Part shown: one piece after another, positions 16,436-26,954 of the stretch
Layout of the letters: each line of letters starts with the position of its first letter
Numbering within the stretch: the first letter of the stretch is position 1
NCBI GenBank assembly: GCA_031256825.1
Contig: JAIRPV010000035.1
Coordinates: forward strand, 1-64,000
Origin: Oscillospiraceae bacterium
Lineage (GTDB): Bacteria; Bacillota; Clostridia; Oscillospirales; Acutalibacteraceae
Length of the DNA stretch: 64,000 nucleotides
Direction of reading: 5' to 3'
Translations under genes and position numbers: made by a program
Notes under the pieces: generated by a model
What the model was told of the DNA's origin: nothing
The model's input: only the letters and a program-made list of their open reading frames with translations
Databases searched by the model: none

Positions 16436-18052
16436 ATGGGAATCTGGAGCGACATCCAAACGGCGCTGAACAAACGGCTCAAGCCCAGCTCGCAAAAAGA
16501 ACTGGATATGTTCCTCAACCACCCGGTCACATGGTTCAAGGGAGACTATCTCGACGACGGCGTCGTTCACCCCTGGGAAAAGCTTCTCTGGAGCCTGCAC
16601 GGCTTCTTCAGCACCGCCACCGGCAGCTTCAATGGACAAGACCGCCTGTTCCGCTATACATATCATGTGGATCCGCGGCACATCACCATCTCCAGCGCCA
16701 TCCAGAACACATGGGACTTCATCAACGACCCGCTGATCGGCGCCTGGATGGATCACCACCCGTTTCAGGACAAAACCTACCGCAACATCATTCGCTTTAA
16801 CCACATCCTGAGCGTGCTGATGAACATCATCGTGCTGCTGAACCTGGGGCTGACGCCCTTTCAGCACATCCTTGTCTGGTCGGCCCGCAATATGATCGGC
16901 GACATCCTCGGCACGTTCGCCGGGATCTCGAGCACCAAATATTTCGCCGGCCTGACGCCGTATTCGAACGAACGCGGCAAAATCAACGTCTGGAAAAACG
17001 TTGGGACGCAGATGAGCTACCCCATTGCCAATATTCCCGGCTGGATCTTCGGCCTGGTCAGCGAACGGGCAAGGCAAACCACCTTCACCGATTACCGCGT
17101 TTTTGTGATTGGTTCGCTCATTGTGCTGCCGCTGGCGCTGGTGGGCGGGCTGATCCAAACATACTGCCGCAACCGCGTCCAGTTCCATCCAATCATAGAG
17201 GCCGAGGGCGCGCAAGGCAAAGCCGTTGTCGAAGAAAAACCATCTCTGCGCGAAGCTTTTATCGCGCTGCGCTACAACAAATATCTGCTGCTCAACGCGG
17301 GCGCTTCTATCATCACCATGTTCACCCCCTCTTCCGACGATTACCCCATCTGGCGCTTTTTGGTGCCGGGCCTTCGGTTCGGCAAAAACGCCGACGGCTC
17401 GGATCGGATCATTCGGGGCGAAGCGCTGAACATGATCAAAGGGCAGGTTTCCGGGATCCCCATCACGTTTCTCTACCCCTTCCTGCGGCAGATGACCGGC
17501 TGGCTGGGCGGCCCGCGCCGCGCGCACCTTTGGAACAGCGTGGCCAACATGGCCTCCGGGCTGGTGCGCTATTTTGTGGGCTACAAAAGCTGGCCCGCCA
17601 TAGCCGTCTATTTTTTGTGCGAAACCGCAACCCAAACGCTGGGCGCGGTGGATGGCTACGCGGGCGAAATTTTGAACTACGAAATGCTCGATTATGTGGA
17701 ATACAAAACGGGTCTGCGCAGCGAAGGCGTAACCGCCGCGTTCAATGGCCTGCGCGAAAAAATCATCAGCAAAAACCTGGATAGCTTCACCAAAAACGAG
17801 TTCCTGCGCTGGAGCGGCATCGGCAATGTGGACTTTAACGACCCCAACGCCAAGCTGCCCGCCCGTTATACCAAGTGGGCGTGGGCGCTCTTCACCCTGG
17901 CCCCGGTGATCGACAGCGTTATCTGGTTCGCCGCGCGCATGCTGTTTAAATATGACCCAAAGCAAAAGGATCTTGTGGAAGCCGAACTGCAAGAGCGCCG
18001 CGCGCTCGCGCAGGAAAAAGCGGCCGAACTCGCGGTGCAAACCCGTGGCTAA
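16436..18052 (+). CDS. GPH/MFS-type sugar transporter
   Basis: A 538-residue polytopic protein, start ATG 16436 behind AGGGGGA. It shares organisation with the symporter at 6184: an N-terminal amphipathic segment, TWDFINDPLIGAWMDHHPF (equivalent to the D-x-x-x-D-P loop) and a paired central loop. It is longer than typical MelB homologues and has an extended loop after TM6 (about 225-265). Members import glycosides or sugars with a cation. It is alone under its own promoter, next to no sugar enzyme, so substrate is unknown. A roughly 90-nt gap separates it from the groESL promoter. Confidence 0.8.
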   Translation: MGIWSDIQTALNKRLKPSSQKELDMFLNHPVTWFKGDYLDDGVVHPWEKLLWSLHGFFSTATGSFNGQDRLFRYTYHVDPRHITISSAIQNTWDFINDPLIGAWMDHHPFQDKTYRNIIRFNHILSVLMNIIVLLNLGLTPFQHILVWSARNMIGDILGTFAGISSTKYFAGLTPYSNERGKINVWKNVGTQMSYPIANIPGWIFGLVSERARQTTFTDYRVFVIGSLIVLPLALVGGLIQTYCRNRVQFHPIIEAEGAQGKAVVEEKPSLREAFIALRYNKYLLLNAGASIITMFTPSSDDYPIWRFLVPGLRFGKNADGSDRIIRGEALNMIKGQVSGIPITFLYPFLRQMTGWLGGPRRAHLWNSVANMASGLVRYFVGYKSWPAIAVYFLCETATQTLGAVDGYAGEILNYEMLDYVEYKTGLRSEGVTAAFNGLREKIISKNLDSFTKNEFLRWSGIGNVDFNDPNAKLPARYTKWAWALFTLAPVIDSVIWFAARMLFKYDPKQKDLVEAELQERRALAQEKAAELAVQTRG

Positions 18053-18116
18053 GCCGGGCGGAGCGCGCCGCGCGCCCCGCTTTTGTAAAATGATTGTTAA
18101 CTTTAGCGCCGCCCTC

Positions 18117-18145
18117 TTGATTTTTCCAGATCAAGGGGGTATAAT
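18117..18145 (+). promoter_or_regulatory. SigA-type promoter of groESL
   Basis: TTGATT (18117-18122), 17 nt, TATAAT (18140-18145), immediately followed by the CIRCE operator. Confidence 0.85.
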
Positions 18146-18149
18146 TAAA

Positions 18150-18176
18150 TTAGCACTCAGGCAAAAAGAGTGCTAA
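18150..18176 (+). promoter_or_regulatory. CIRCE operator (HrcA binding site)
   Basis: TTAGCACTC (18150-18158), 9 nt, GAGTGCTAA (18168-18176) is a perfect match to the CIRCE consensus. HrcA is known to bind it and repress groESL at normal temperature; it lies at the transcription start, blocking initiation. Confidence 0.98.
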
Positions 18177-18193
18177 AATTATGCGTGATATAA

Positions 18194-18502
<309 letters not shown>

Positions 18503-18531
18503 GCAACACACAATTCACAATGAACATTTGA

Positions 18532-20187
<1,656 letters not shown>

Positions 20188-20206
20188 TCGAAAGCAAAAA
20201 CAGCGC

Positions 20207-20234
20207 AGGAGGCAGGGATTCCCTGCCTCCTTTT
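20207..20234 (+). terminator. intrinsic terminator of groESL
   Basis: AGGAGGCAGGGA and TCCCTGCCTCCT form a perfect 12-bp inverted repeat ending in TTTT. Confidence 0.9.
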
Positions 20235-20285
20235 GATTGTGCGCGCCTGTTCAGAATTTTTCCCTGTGAAATTTTGCACGGCAGC

Positions 20286-20313
20286 TTGACATCTCAAAAA
20301 AATATGTTACAAT
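20286..20313 (+). promoter_or_regulatory. SigA-type promoter
   Basis: TTGACA (20286-20291), 16 nt, TACAAT (20308-20313), ahead of the three-domain gene. Confidence 0.75.
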
Positions 20314-20361
20314 GTATATTGGATAGATGTGAAAATCAAAGCAGGAAATGAGGACATCAAA

Positions 20362-22311
20362 ATGAGTGTTGGACGGAGTATTCTGGCGCACCCGGCAAGA
20401 ACCCCCGACCGCGTCTTACAGGCCGAAATCGGCGGCAAGCTCGCCCACGCGGCGCTGAGCGCCCGCGACCTGCCCGAGGCGTTCCAGCTGTTTGCCCAAA
20501 CAGCGAACCTCAGCCCCGCCATCCGCAGCGCATCCACACGGCTCCGTTTTGGCTGTCAATTGGAGATCGGAGCGGCGCACTACGGCGTCTGGTTCGGCAA
20601 AGACGGCTGCTATGCCTGTCAGGGCGATCCGGACAACCCCTCGATCATCTTCCGGCTGTCGCCCGAAACGGCCGTCAAGCTGGCTCAGGGCAGCCTTGCC
20701 CCCATGGCGGCGCGCCAGGGCGGGCTTCTTAGCGTGGAAGGCCCGCAGGCGGACGCACAGGCCTTCGGGCAGATTCTCGCGCTGGTGCAGGCGCAGTTTT
20801 TGCCGCGCGCGGCGGCTACGCAAACGCCCGGCGAACATCAGCTGCGGCTCGGCGCGGTGGGCGCGGGGGCGCTGGCATGGTTTGAACGGGAGCACCCTCT
20901 GGTTCGCCTGGCGGCAACTTACGCCACCGGAAGCGAAAGCGACTGCGAATCGCTGGGCGAATTGCTGGAAAGCGGAGTCGGCGCGGTGCTGCTGGCCGGG
21001 CCGCCGGAACAATACCGGCAGGCTGCGGCGGCGTGCGCGGCGCGCGGCGTCCCATATATGGCAGCCGACGCGCAGCGGTTTTTACCCGCCTATAATTATA
21101 TGCGCAAAATAGTAAAATCTGGCCTCATCGGCGAAGTGATGCTGGTGCGCTGCTTCGAGGGGCTTAACGAAACCGCCGCGATCTCCCGGCCAAATAGCGC
21201 CGGCGCGCTGGCCGCGGCGAACAAATTTGGGCTGCTGGAGTTTGTTCTGCAAAGCGAGTGCCTGGAAGTCACGTCGATTTTAGGGCGGCAGCTGGGGGAA
21301 TCCCAGGATGGCGGCGAAGACACGGCGATTGCCGCCGCCCGGTTCAAAAACGGCGCCATGGCGGAAATTTCGGTCTGTTATGCCCAGCAGACGGCGGCAT
21401 GCTGCGAAATGGAAATCATCGGCAGCAGGGGCACGATACTGGAAAACCACGCATGGGCGAAGCCTGTCCGGTTTTCTTCGGGCGATCCGCGCATGGGCGA
21501 GGATTTGATGGTCTGGGTGGAACCGGAGATCGAACACGCGGCGTTCCCGGCCTATCGCGATTTGGCGGTGCGCGAGGCGCTGACTTACCTGGCCAAATGC
21601 GTGGAAGAGGGCCGGGCCCCAGATAACAACCCCGAGCGCGGCGAGGCCTGCGTGTTGGCATGCTATCAGTCGGCCATAGAGGGCCGGCCCGTCGCGGTTT
21701 CCGAACGGAGCGAGGCGGCTGCGCAAGAAATTTTACGCGGCCTTGCGGCGGCTGTGCCAACGCGGGGCAAACCCGTCGGCCCGCAGATCGTTCCCCTGCC
21801 CCGGGAAGACTGGGAGGGCTATGAGCTAAAATTCAGCTATACGACCGAACATTATTATGATTTGGAGATCATGGAGTGCGACGGCGGGCTGGGCGTGGCT
21901 TTTACGGTGCGCGCGTTCGGCGAGCCGCTGGAAAAGCGCAGCACCGACACGCTCTACCAAAGCTACTGGGAGGGCGCAGAGGCCTTTGGCCTGTTGGAAG
22001 ACGGGGAACTCATCGCCTGCATTGAGCTTTGGCGCGAGGACTGGAGCAAGCGCTGCCGTGTGACGCAACTGCTGGTTTTGGAAGAACACCGCCGCAAGGG
22101 CTACGGGCGCGCCTTGATGGCTTTTGCCGAAGCTTGGGCAAAAGAGCACGGCTGCCGCGCGTTGATGCTGGAAACGCAAAGCTGCAACGAAAAAGCCATC
22201 GCCTTTTATCTTTCGCAGGGCCTTCAGCTCTACGGCTTCGACCGCAGCTGCTACAGCAACGAAGATATTGAAAAACGCGAAATCCGCATGGAATTGGGCA
22301 AAACGGTGTGA
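20362..22311 (+). CDS. SCP2-like / Gfo-Idh-MocA-like / GNAT three-domain protein
   Basis: A 649-residue soluble protein with three apparent modules. Residues about 60-145 look like an SCP2 (sterol carrier) lipid-binding domain: LRFGCQLEIG..YGVWFGKDGCY..IIFRLSPETAVKLAQG. Residues about 160-450 resemble a Gfo/Idh/MocA oxidoreductase, with GAVGAGALAW as a degenerate GxGxxA loop, YNYMRKIVKSGLIGEVMLVRC as the beta-sheet domain entry, and EIIGSRGTI and CYQSAIEGRPVAVSE near its end. The expected catalytic Lys (E-K-P) is not evident, so it may not be an active dehydrogenase. Residues about 490-645 are a GNAT acetyltransferase with motif A LVLEEHRRKGYGRALM (R577-G582). Start ATG 20362 has GAGG upstream; a GTG at 20329 is the alternative. 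I infer a sensor or modifying enzyme acting on a lipid-like or sugar ligand, but the function is not known. Confidence 0.7.
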   Translation: MSVGRSILAHPARTPDRVLQAEIGGKLAHAALSARDLPEAFQLFAQTANLSPAIRSASTRLRFGCQLEIGAAHYGVWFGKDGCYACQGDPDNPSIIFRLSPETAVKLAQGSLAPMAARQGGLLSVEGPQADAQAFGQILALVQAQFLPRAAATQTPGEHQLRLGAVGAGALAWFEREHPLVRLAATYATGSESDCESLGELLESGVGAVLLAGPPEQYRQAAAACAARGVPYMAADAQRFLPAYNYMRKIVKSGLIGEVMLVRCFEGLNETAAISRPNSAGALAAANKFGLLEFVLQSECLEVTSILGRQLGESQDGGEDTAIAAARFKNGAMAEISVCYAQQTAACCEMEIIGSRGTILENHAWAKPVRFSSGDPRMGEDLMVWVEPEIEHAAFPAYRDLAVREALTYLAKCVEEGRAPDNNPERGEACVLACYQSAIEGRPVAVSERSEAAAQEILRGLAAAVPTRGKPVGPQIVPLPREDWEGYELKFSYTTEHYYDLEIMECDGGLGVAFTVRAFGEPLEKRSTDTLYQSYWEGAEAFGLLEDGELIACIELWREDWSKRCRVTQLLVLEEHRRKGYGRALMAFAEAWAKEHGCRALMLETQSCNEKAIAFYLSQGLQLYGFDRSCYSNEDIEKREIRMELGKTV

Positions 22312-22390
22312 TTGCCGATTCGCGCGCAACCGCACTCCAAAATTCACCATAACTTCACCCCTCGTTCATATGAAATCCATATGATGGGCG

Positions 22391-22427
22391 TATAATCTCT
22401 AATAGCGTTAGAAATTAATACTGTTAG
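22391..22427 (+). promoter_or_regulatory. -10 box and paired MarR-type operator half-sites
   Basis: TATAAT (22391-22396) is followed by CTAATAGCGTTAG (22399-22411) and TTAATACTGTTAG (22415-22427), two [CT]TAA-N5-TTAG sites spaced 16 bp apart. They lie between the promoter and the MarR gene, so autoregulation is likely. No convincing -35 was found. Confidence 0.6.
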
Positions 22428-22441
22428 AGAGGAGCGGCTAC

Positions 22442-22885
22442 ATGGATTATGGCGCTGCCGCAGAAGAACTCATCGCGCTGTTTCAGCATACACGCAGCGA
22501 AACAGCCGATCGCATGCAGCGGCACATGAAGGGCGAGGGGTTTGCTTTGCATATTCTGGGCGATTGCATGCAGGGCGTGGCGCAGCCCGGGCAGATTGCC
22601 GCGGCAACGGGCATCAGCTCCGCGCGGGTGGCAGCGCTGCTGGGCGCGCTCGAGCGCAAAGAGCTGATTACCCGGGAAACGGATCAGAACGACCGGCGCA
22701 AGGTTTTGGTGCGCCTCAGCGCCGCCGGGCGCGAAGCCCTTGAACAGAAGCACCGCGAAATTCATGGGATGTGGGAACAGGTGCTGCGGGAGCTTGGCGA
22801 AAACGACACGCGGGAGCTTTTAAGGCTGGGGCGGCGGCTGGCCGAGCTTCATTTTGCGAAACGAAAGAAGAAGGGAAGCCTGTGA
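22442..22885 (+). CDS. MarR-family transcriptional regulator
   Basis: A 147-residue winged-helix protein. Helices 3-4 around residues 55-80 (GQIAAATGISSARVAALLGALERKELI) and the wing with TDQNDRRKVLVRLSAAGREAL (residue 80-101) give the MarR signature D-x-R. Such regulators repress adjacent exporters and release on ligand binding. GAGGAG precedes ATG 22442. Its stop overlaps the start of the first ABC gene (GTGA), which ties it to the exporter operon. Confidence 0.93.
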   Translation: MDYGAAAEELIALFQHTRSETADRMQRHMKGEGFALHILGDCMQGVAQPGQIAAATGISSARVAALLGALERKELITRETDQNDRRKVLVRLSAAGREALEQKHREIHGMWEQVLRELGENDTRELLRLGRRLAELHFAKRKKKGSL

Positions 22886-25059
22886 AAGTGGTATTGAAAT
22901 ACCTGAAGCCCTTTGCGCTGGCAATATTGCTGGCCATCGCGCTGCTGTTTGGGCAGGCAATGGGGGAACTGACCATGCCCAACCTGATGAGCGACATTGT
23001 GAATGTTGGCGTTCAGGGCGGCGGGATTACAGAATCTTTTCCGAAGGAACTGACCCAAAAGGGGATGATCCTGCTGACAAGCTTCATGACGCCGGAAGAC
23101 AAGACGGCGTTTGAAAACGCTTATACCCGGGGCGGCGAAACGGAACACTGGAAGGCGCTCGATTTCAATCAGGATGCTTCGTTGCGGCTGGGCGAAATAT
23201 ATGGCCGCGCGGTGTATGTATTCTTCACAAAAGCCATGGACATGATGAAGAACGCGCCGCAGGCGCAGCAGATGAACGCGCAGGGCGATTTGACCGAAAT
23301 TGAGCCGGAGCAGATGTATCAGCTGGGCGCCGCGGTTTATATGGCTAACCAGGCAACGCTGCAAAGCGATCTGGAGCAGCTTCAGGGCGCCGACAGCGCG
23401 CTGTATCAACAGTTTGGCACGGCGATGACGAAACTGTTGTACCGCGACGCGGGGCTGAACACAGCCAAGCTGCAACGGCACTACATCTATCAGATCGGGA
23501 TTCAAATGGTGCTGCTGGCGCTGGGCTGCGGGCTGTGCGCGGTCTGTGTCAGTCTGCTTTCGGCGCGCATCAGCGCGGGGTTTTCCCGCAATTTGCGCCG
23601 GGCCGTTTTCAAAAAAGTGCAGAGCTTCACCAACGCCGAAATCGACAAATTCTCAACCGCCTCGCTCATCACGCGCAGCACCAATGATGTGCAGCAAGTG
23701 CAAATGCTGATTCTGATGGGCATCCGCATGATGGTGTTCGCGCCTGTGATGGGCATTGGCGGGCTGATCATGGCGCTGCGCAAAAGCCCGGGCCTGAGCT
23801 GGATTATCGCGCTGGCGGTGGCGGTTCTCATCTGCACGCTGGTGGTTGTGATGCTGGTTGTTCTGCCGAAGTTTAAGGCGCTGCAAGGGCTCATCGATCG
23901 GCTGAACCTGGTCAGCCGCGAAAACCTAACGGGGCTGATGGTGGTGCGCGCGTTCGGCAACGAAAAGCATGAGGAAGAGCGCTTTCGGCAGGCGGCGCAC
24001 AACCTGGCAAAAACCGAGCGCTTTGTCTTCCGCTCCATGGCCACGCTCATGCCGCTGATGATGGTGCTGATCAACGGCATCAGCATGCTGGTGGTTTGGT
24101 TCGGCGGCAAGGCAATTGAGGCAAGCAAGCTGCAAATCGGCGACATGATGGCCTTTATCCAATACGCCATGAACATCATCTTCAGCTTTATGTTCATCGC
24201 CATGGCTTTTGTGATGGTGCCGCGGGCCAGCGTTTCGGCCAACCGCATCAAAGAAGTGCTGGAAACCGAAAGCACCATTCTCGATCCGCAGCAGGCGCTC
24301 CCCTACCCCGCCGGCAAAGCGAAAGTCACATTTGATCATGTGAGTTTCCGCTACGGCGGCGCGGAAGAAGACGTTCTGGAGGACATTTCGTTCACAGCGG
24401 AACCGGGGCAAACCACCGCGTTCATCGGCGCGACGGGAGCCGGGAAAACCACGCTCGTCAACCTGCTGGAACGATTTTATGACGTAACCGCCGGGGCAAT
24501 TTACATCAACGGCGTGGATATCCGGAAGATGGAACAGGCGCAGCTGAGAAAGCATATCGGGTTTGTGCCGCAGCGCACCGTGCTGTTTTCGGGCAATATC
24601 CTCTCCAACATCAAATACGATAACGACGCGATGGATGAAAAAACAGTGCGCCGCGCATTGCAGGCAGCGCAGGCGGAAGACTTTATTGCCGAGCAGGAAG
24701 ACGGGCTGGAAGCGCATGTGGCGCAGGGCGGCTCCAATTTTTCGGGCGGGCAAAAGCAGCGGCTCTCGATTGCGCGGGCATTTGCCCGCAAGCCGGAAAT
24801 CTTTGTGTTCGACGACAGCTTTTCCGCGCTGGACTATAAAACAGACGCCGCCTTGCGGAAAGCGCTGAGGGACTACACCGCGGACGCAACCGTGCTTTTG
24901 ATCGCGCAGCGGGTCAGCACCATCTTGCACGCGGACCGGATTGTGGTGCTGGACGAAGGAAAGATCGCGGGGATTGGCACGCACGGGGAACTGCTGCGCA
25001 GCTGCGAAGTCTACCGCGAAATTGCGGAATCTCAATTGAGTAAGGAGGAACTTGCCTAA
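22882..25059 (+). CDS. heterodimeric ABC multidrug exporter, degenerate-site subunit
   Basis: A 725-residue fused permease-ATPase starting at GTG 22882, overlapping the marR stop by 4 nt. Six membrane helices surround an unusually large external loop (about residues 45-195) between TM1 and TM2. The ATPase has Walker A GATGAGKTT (516-524), signature SGGQ (621-624) and Walker B ending FDD, with Asp645 where Glu is normally catalytic. The H-loop His is Gln676. These two substitutions mark the degenerate-site subunit of heterodimeric type IV exporters such as TM287/288 and LmrCD. It would therefore pair with the next gene's canonical subunit. Confidence 0.9.
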   Translation: MKVVLKYLKPFALAILLAIALLFGQAMGELTMPNLMSDIVNVGVQGGGITESFPKELTQKGMILLTSFMTPEDKTAFENAYTRGGETEHWKALDFNQDASLRLGEIYGRAVYVFFTKAMDMMKNAPQAQQMNAQGDLTEIEPEQMYQLGAAVYMANQATLQSDLEQLQGADSALYQQFGTAMTKLLYRDAGLNTAKLQRHYIYQIGIQMVLLALGCGLCAVCVSLLSARISAGFSRNLRRAVFKKVQSFTNAEIDKFSTASLITRSTNDVQQVQMLILMGIRMMVFAPVMGIGGLIMALRKSPGLSWIIALAVAVLICTLVVVMLVVLPKFKALQGLIDRLNLVSRENLTGLMVVRAFGNEKHEEERFRQAAHNLAKTERFVFRSMATLMPLMMVLINGISMLVVWFGGKAIEASKLQIGDMMAFIQYAMNIIFSFMFIAMAFVMVPRASVSANRIKEVLETESTILDPQQALPYPAGKAKVTFDHVSFRYGGAEEDVLEDISFTAEPGQTTAFIGATGAGKTTLVNLLERFYDVTAGAIYINGVDIRKMEQAQLRKHIGFVPQRTVLFSGNILSNIKYDNDAMDEKTVRRALQAAQAEDFIAEQEDGLEAHVAQGGSNFSGGQKQRLSIARAFARKPEIFVFDDSFSALDYKTDAALRKALRDYTADATVLLIAQRVSTILHADRIVVLDEGKIAGIGTHGELLRSCEVYREIAESQLSKEELA

Positions 25060-26930
25060 TGGCCGAACATAACCATCCATCCGCCCAGCGCAGGCGCGGC
25101 CCCCGGCCCGGCGGCTTTGGCCCGCCCAGCGGCATGATGCCCGTGCAAAAGGCAAAAAACACGAAGCAGGCGCTGGCGCGCCTGATGCGGTTCCTCAGGC
25201 CCTACCGGGGGGTTATCTTTGGGGCGCTGCTGCTCTCGATTGTTTCAACTGTGTTCGCCATCCTGGGGCCACGGCAGTTCGGCAACAGCACCACGATGCT
25301 GTTCGAGGGAATCATGTCGAAAATCGCGGGCACGGGGGGAATCGACTTCCCCGCCATCGGGCGGCTGATGCTCAAGCTGCTGGGAATTTACGCGGCCAGC
25401 GCGCTGTTCCAGTGGATGTGCGGTTTTATGCTGGCGAAGGTGGCAACGCAGGCCTCGTTCACCCTGCGCAACACCATCATGGAAAAGATCAACCGCATGC
25501 CCATTTCGTATTTCAATCAGACCAGCCACGGCGACGTGCTGTCGCGCATCACCAACGACGTGGATACGCTCAACCAGAGCCTGAACCAGGGCGTGCCGCA
25601 GCTGATCCAATCCACAACAACGATCGTTGGCATAACGATTATGATGTTCGTCACAAGCTGGCGTATGGCGCTGGCGGCGCTGGGGATCATCCCGGTGATG
25701 GTGATTGCCACGGGGCTTATCATCAGCCGTTCGCAAAAGCACTTCAAAAAGCAGCAGGATTACCTGGGCGCGGTCAACGGGCACGTGGAAGAAAGCTACG
25801 CCGGCCACACGGTGGTGAAAGCGTTCGGCGGCGAGGAGCTGGTCGCGAAGCAGTTCGACGCGGAAAACGAAAAACTCTACCACGCCAACTGGCGCGCGCA
25901 GTTCCTCTCGGGCATGATGCACCCCATCGCAAACTTTTTTTCGAACCTGAACTATGTGTGCGTCATCGTCTACGGCGCGTATCTTGTCACGAGGGGCACG
26001 CTGAAGGTTGGCTCCATCCTGGAGTTTGTGATGTATATCCGGCAGTTCAACCAGCCCATCATGCAGCTGGCGCAAATCATGAATGTGTTCCAGCAAACGG
26101 CCGCGGCGGCAGAACGCGTGTTTGAATTCCTCGATGAACCGGACGAAGCGGCTTGCCAGGAAGCCGACGCTAGCCCCTCTCTGCCGCCGGTGCAGGGGAA
26201 TGTGACATTTGAGCACGTTCGCTTTGGCTACGAAGACAGCGACGAGATCGTGATCCAGGACTTCTCGGCCAATGTGAAAGCCGGGCAGAAGGTGGCGATC
26301 GTTGGGCCAACGGGCGCGGGGAAAACCACGCTGGTCAAGCTGCTCATGCGCTTCCACGATCTGAAAGAGGGCGCCATCTATATCGACGGGCATAATATCG
26401 CCGCCTACCCCCGGCAGGAAGTGCGGCACGCCATGGGGATGGTGTTGCAGGACACATGGCTGACCAACGCCAGTATCGCGGACAATATTCGCTACGGCAA
26501 GCTCGGCGCGACGGACGAAGAAGTAAAGGCGGCGGCGAAGGCCGCCCAGGCGCACCACTTCATCAAAGCGCTGCCCGAAAGCTATCGCATGGAAATCAAC
26601 GAAGAGGCCAATAATATATCACAGGGGCAAAAGCAGCTGCTGACCATCGCCCGCGCCGTGTTGGCCGACAATCGCATCTTGATTCTTGACGAGGCGACAA
26701 GCTCTGTGGACACACGCACCGAAATCCTCATTCAGAAGGCAATGGATCGGCTGATGGAAGGCCGCACGAGCTTCATCATCGCGCATCGGCTGAGCACCAT
26801 ACGCAATGCCGACCTGATTTTGTGCCTGGATCACGGAGATATTGTGGAACAGGGCACGCACGAGGAATTGCTGGCGCGCGGCGGGTTCTACGCGCGGCTG
26901 TATAACAGCCAGTTCGAAAAAGCCGCGTGA
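25059..26930 (+). CDS. heterodimeric ABC multidrug exporter, canonical subunit
   Basis: A 623-residue fused permease-ATPase; its ATG shares one base with the preceding stop (TAATG). Walker A is GPTGAGKTT (416-424), Walker B ends LDE with Glu545, and the H-loop has His576. The signature is altered to SQGQ (521-524), while the partner has SGGQ. Together the pair forms one consensus and one degenerate ATP site, as expected for a heterodimer. The Gly/Pro/Arg-rich N-terminus (about 1-30) precedes TM1. The substrate is unknown; MarR control suggests drug or toxic metabolite export. Confidence 0.9.
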   Translation: MAEHNHPSAQRRRGPRPGGFGPPSGMMPVQKAKNTKQALARLMRFLRPYRGVIFGALLLSIVSTVFAILGPRQFGNSTTMLFEGIMSKIAGTGGIDFPAIGRLMLKLLGIYAASALFQWMCGFMLAKVATQASFTLRNTIMEKINRMPISYFNQTSHGDVLSRITNDVDTLNQSLNQGVPQLIQSTTTIVGITIMMFVTSWRMALAALGIIPVMVIATGLIISRSQKHFKKQQDYLGAVNGHVEESYAGHTVVKAFGGEELVAKQFDAENEKLYHANWRAQFLSGMMHPIANFFSNLNYVCVIVYGAYLVTRGTLKVGSILEFVMYIRQFNQPIMQLAQIMNVFQQTAAAAERVFEFLDEPDEAACQEADASPSLPPVQGNVTFEHVRFGYEDSDEIVIQDFSANVKAGQKVAIVGPTGAGKTTLVKLLMRFHDLKEGAIYIDGHNIAAYPRQEVRHAMGMVLQDTWLTNASIADNIRYGKLGATDEEVKAAAKAAQAHHFIKALPESYRMEINEEANNISQGQKQLLTIARAVLADNRILILDEATSSVDTRTEILIQKAMDRLMEGRTSFIIAHRLSTIRNADLILCLDHGDIVEQGTHEELLARGGFYARLYNSQFEKAA

Positions 26931-26954
26931 TTGCGAAGCATGGCAGGAGGTTAA

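Noticed and set aside
16136..18040. 634-codon minus-strand frame opposite the second GPH transporter
   Set aside because: Same reasoning: the plus-strand gene has clear transporter motifs and promoter; the antisense frame has none.
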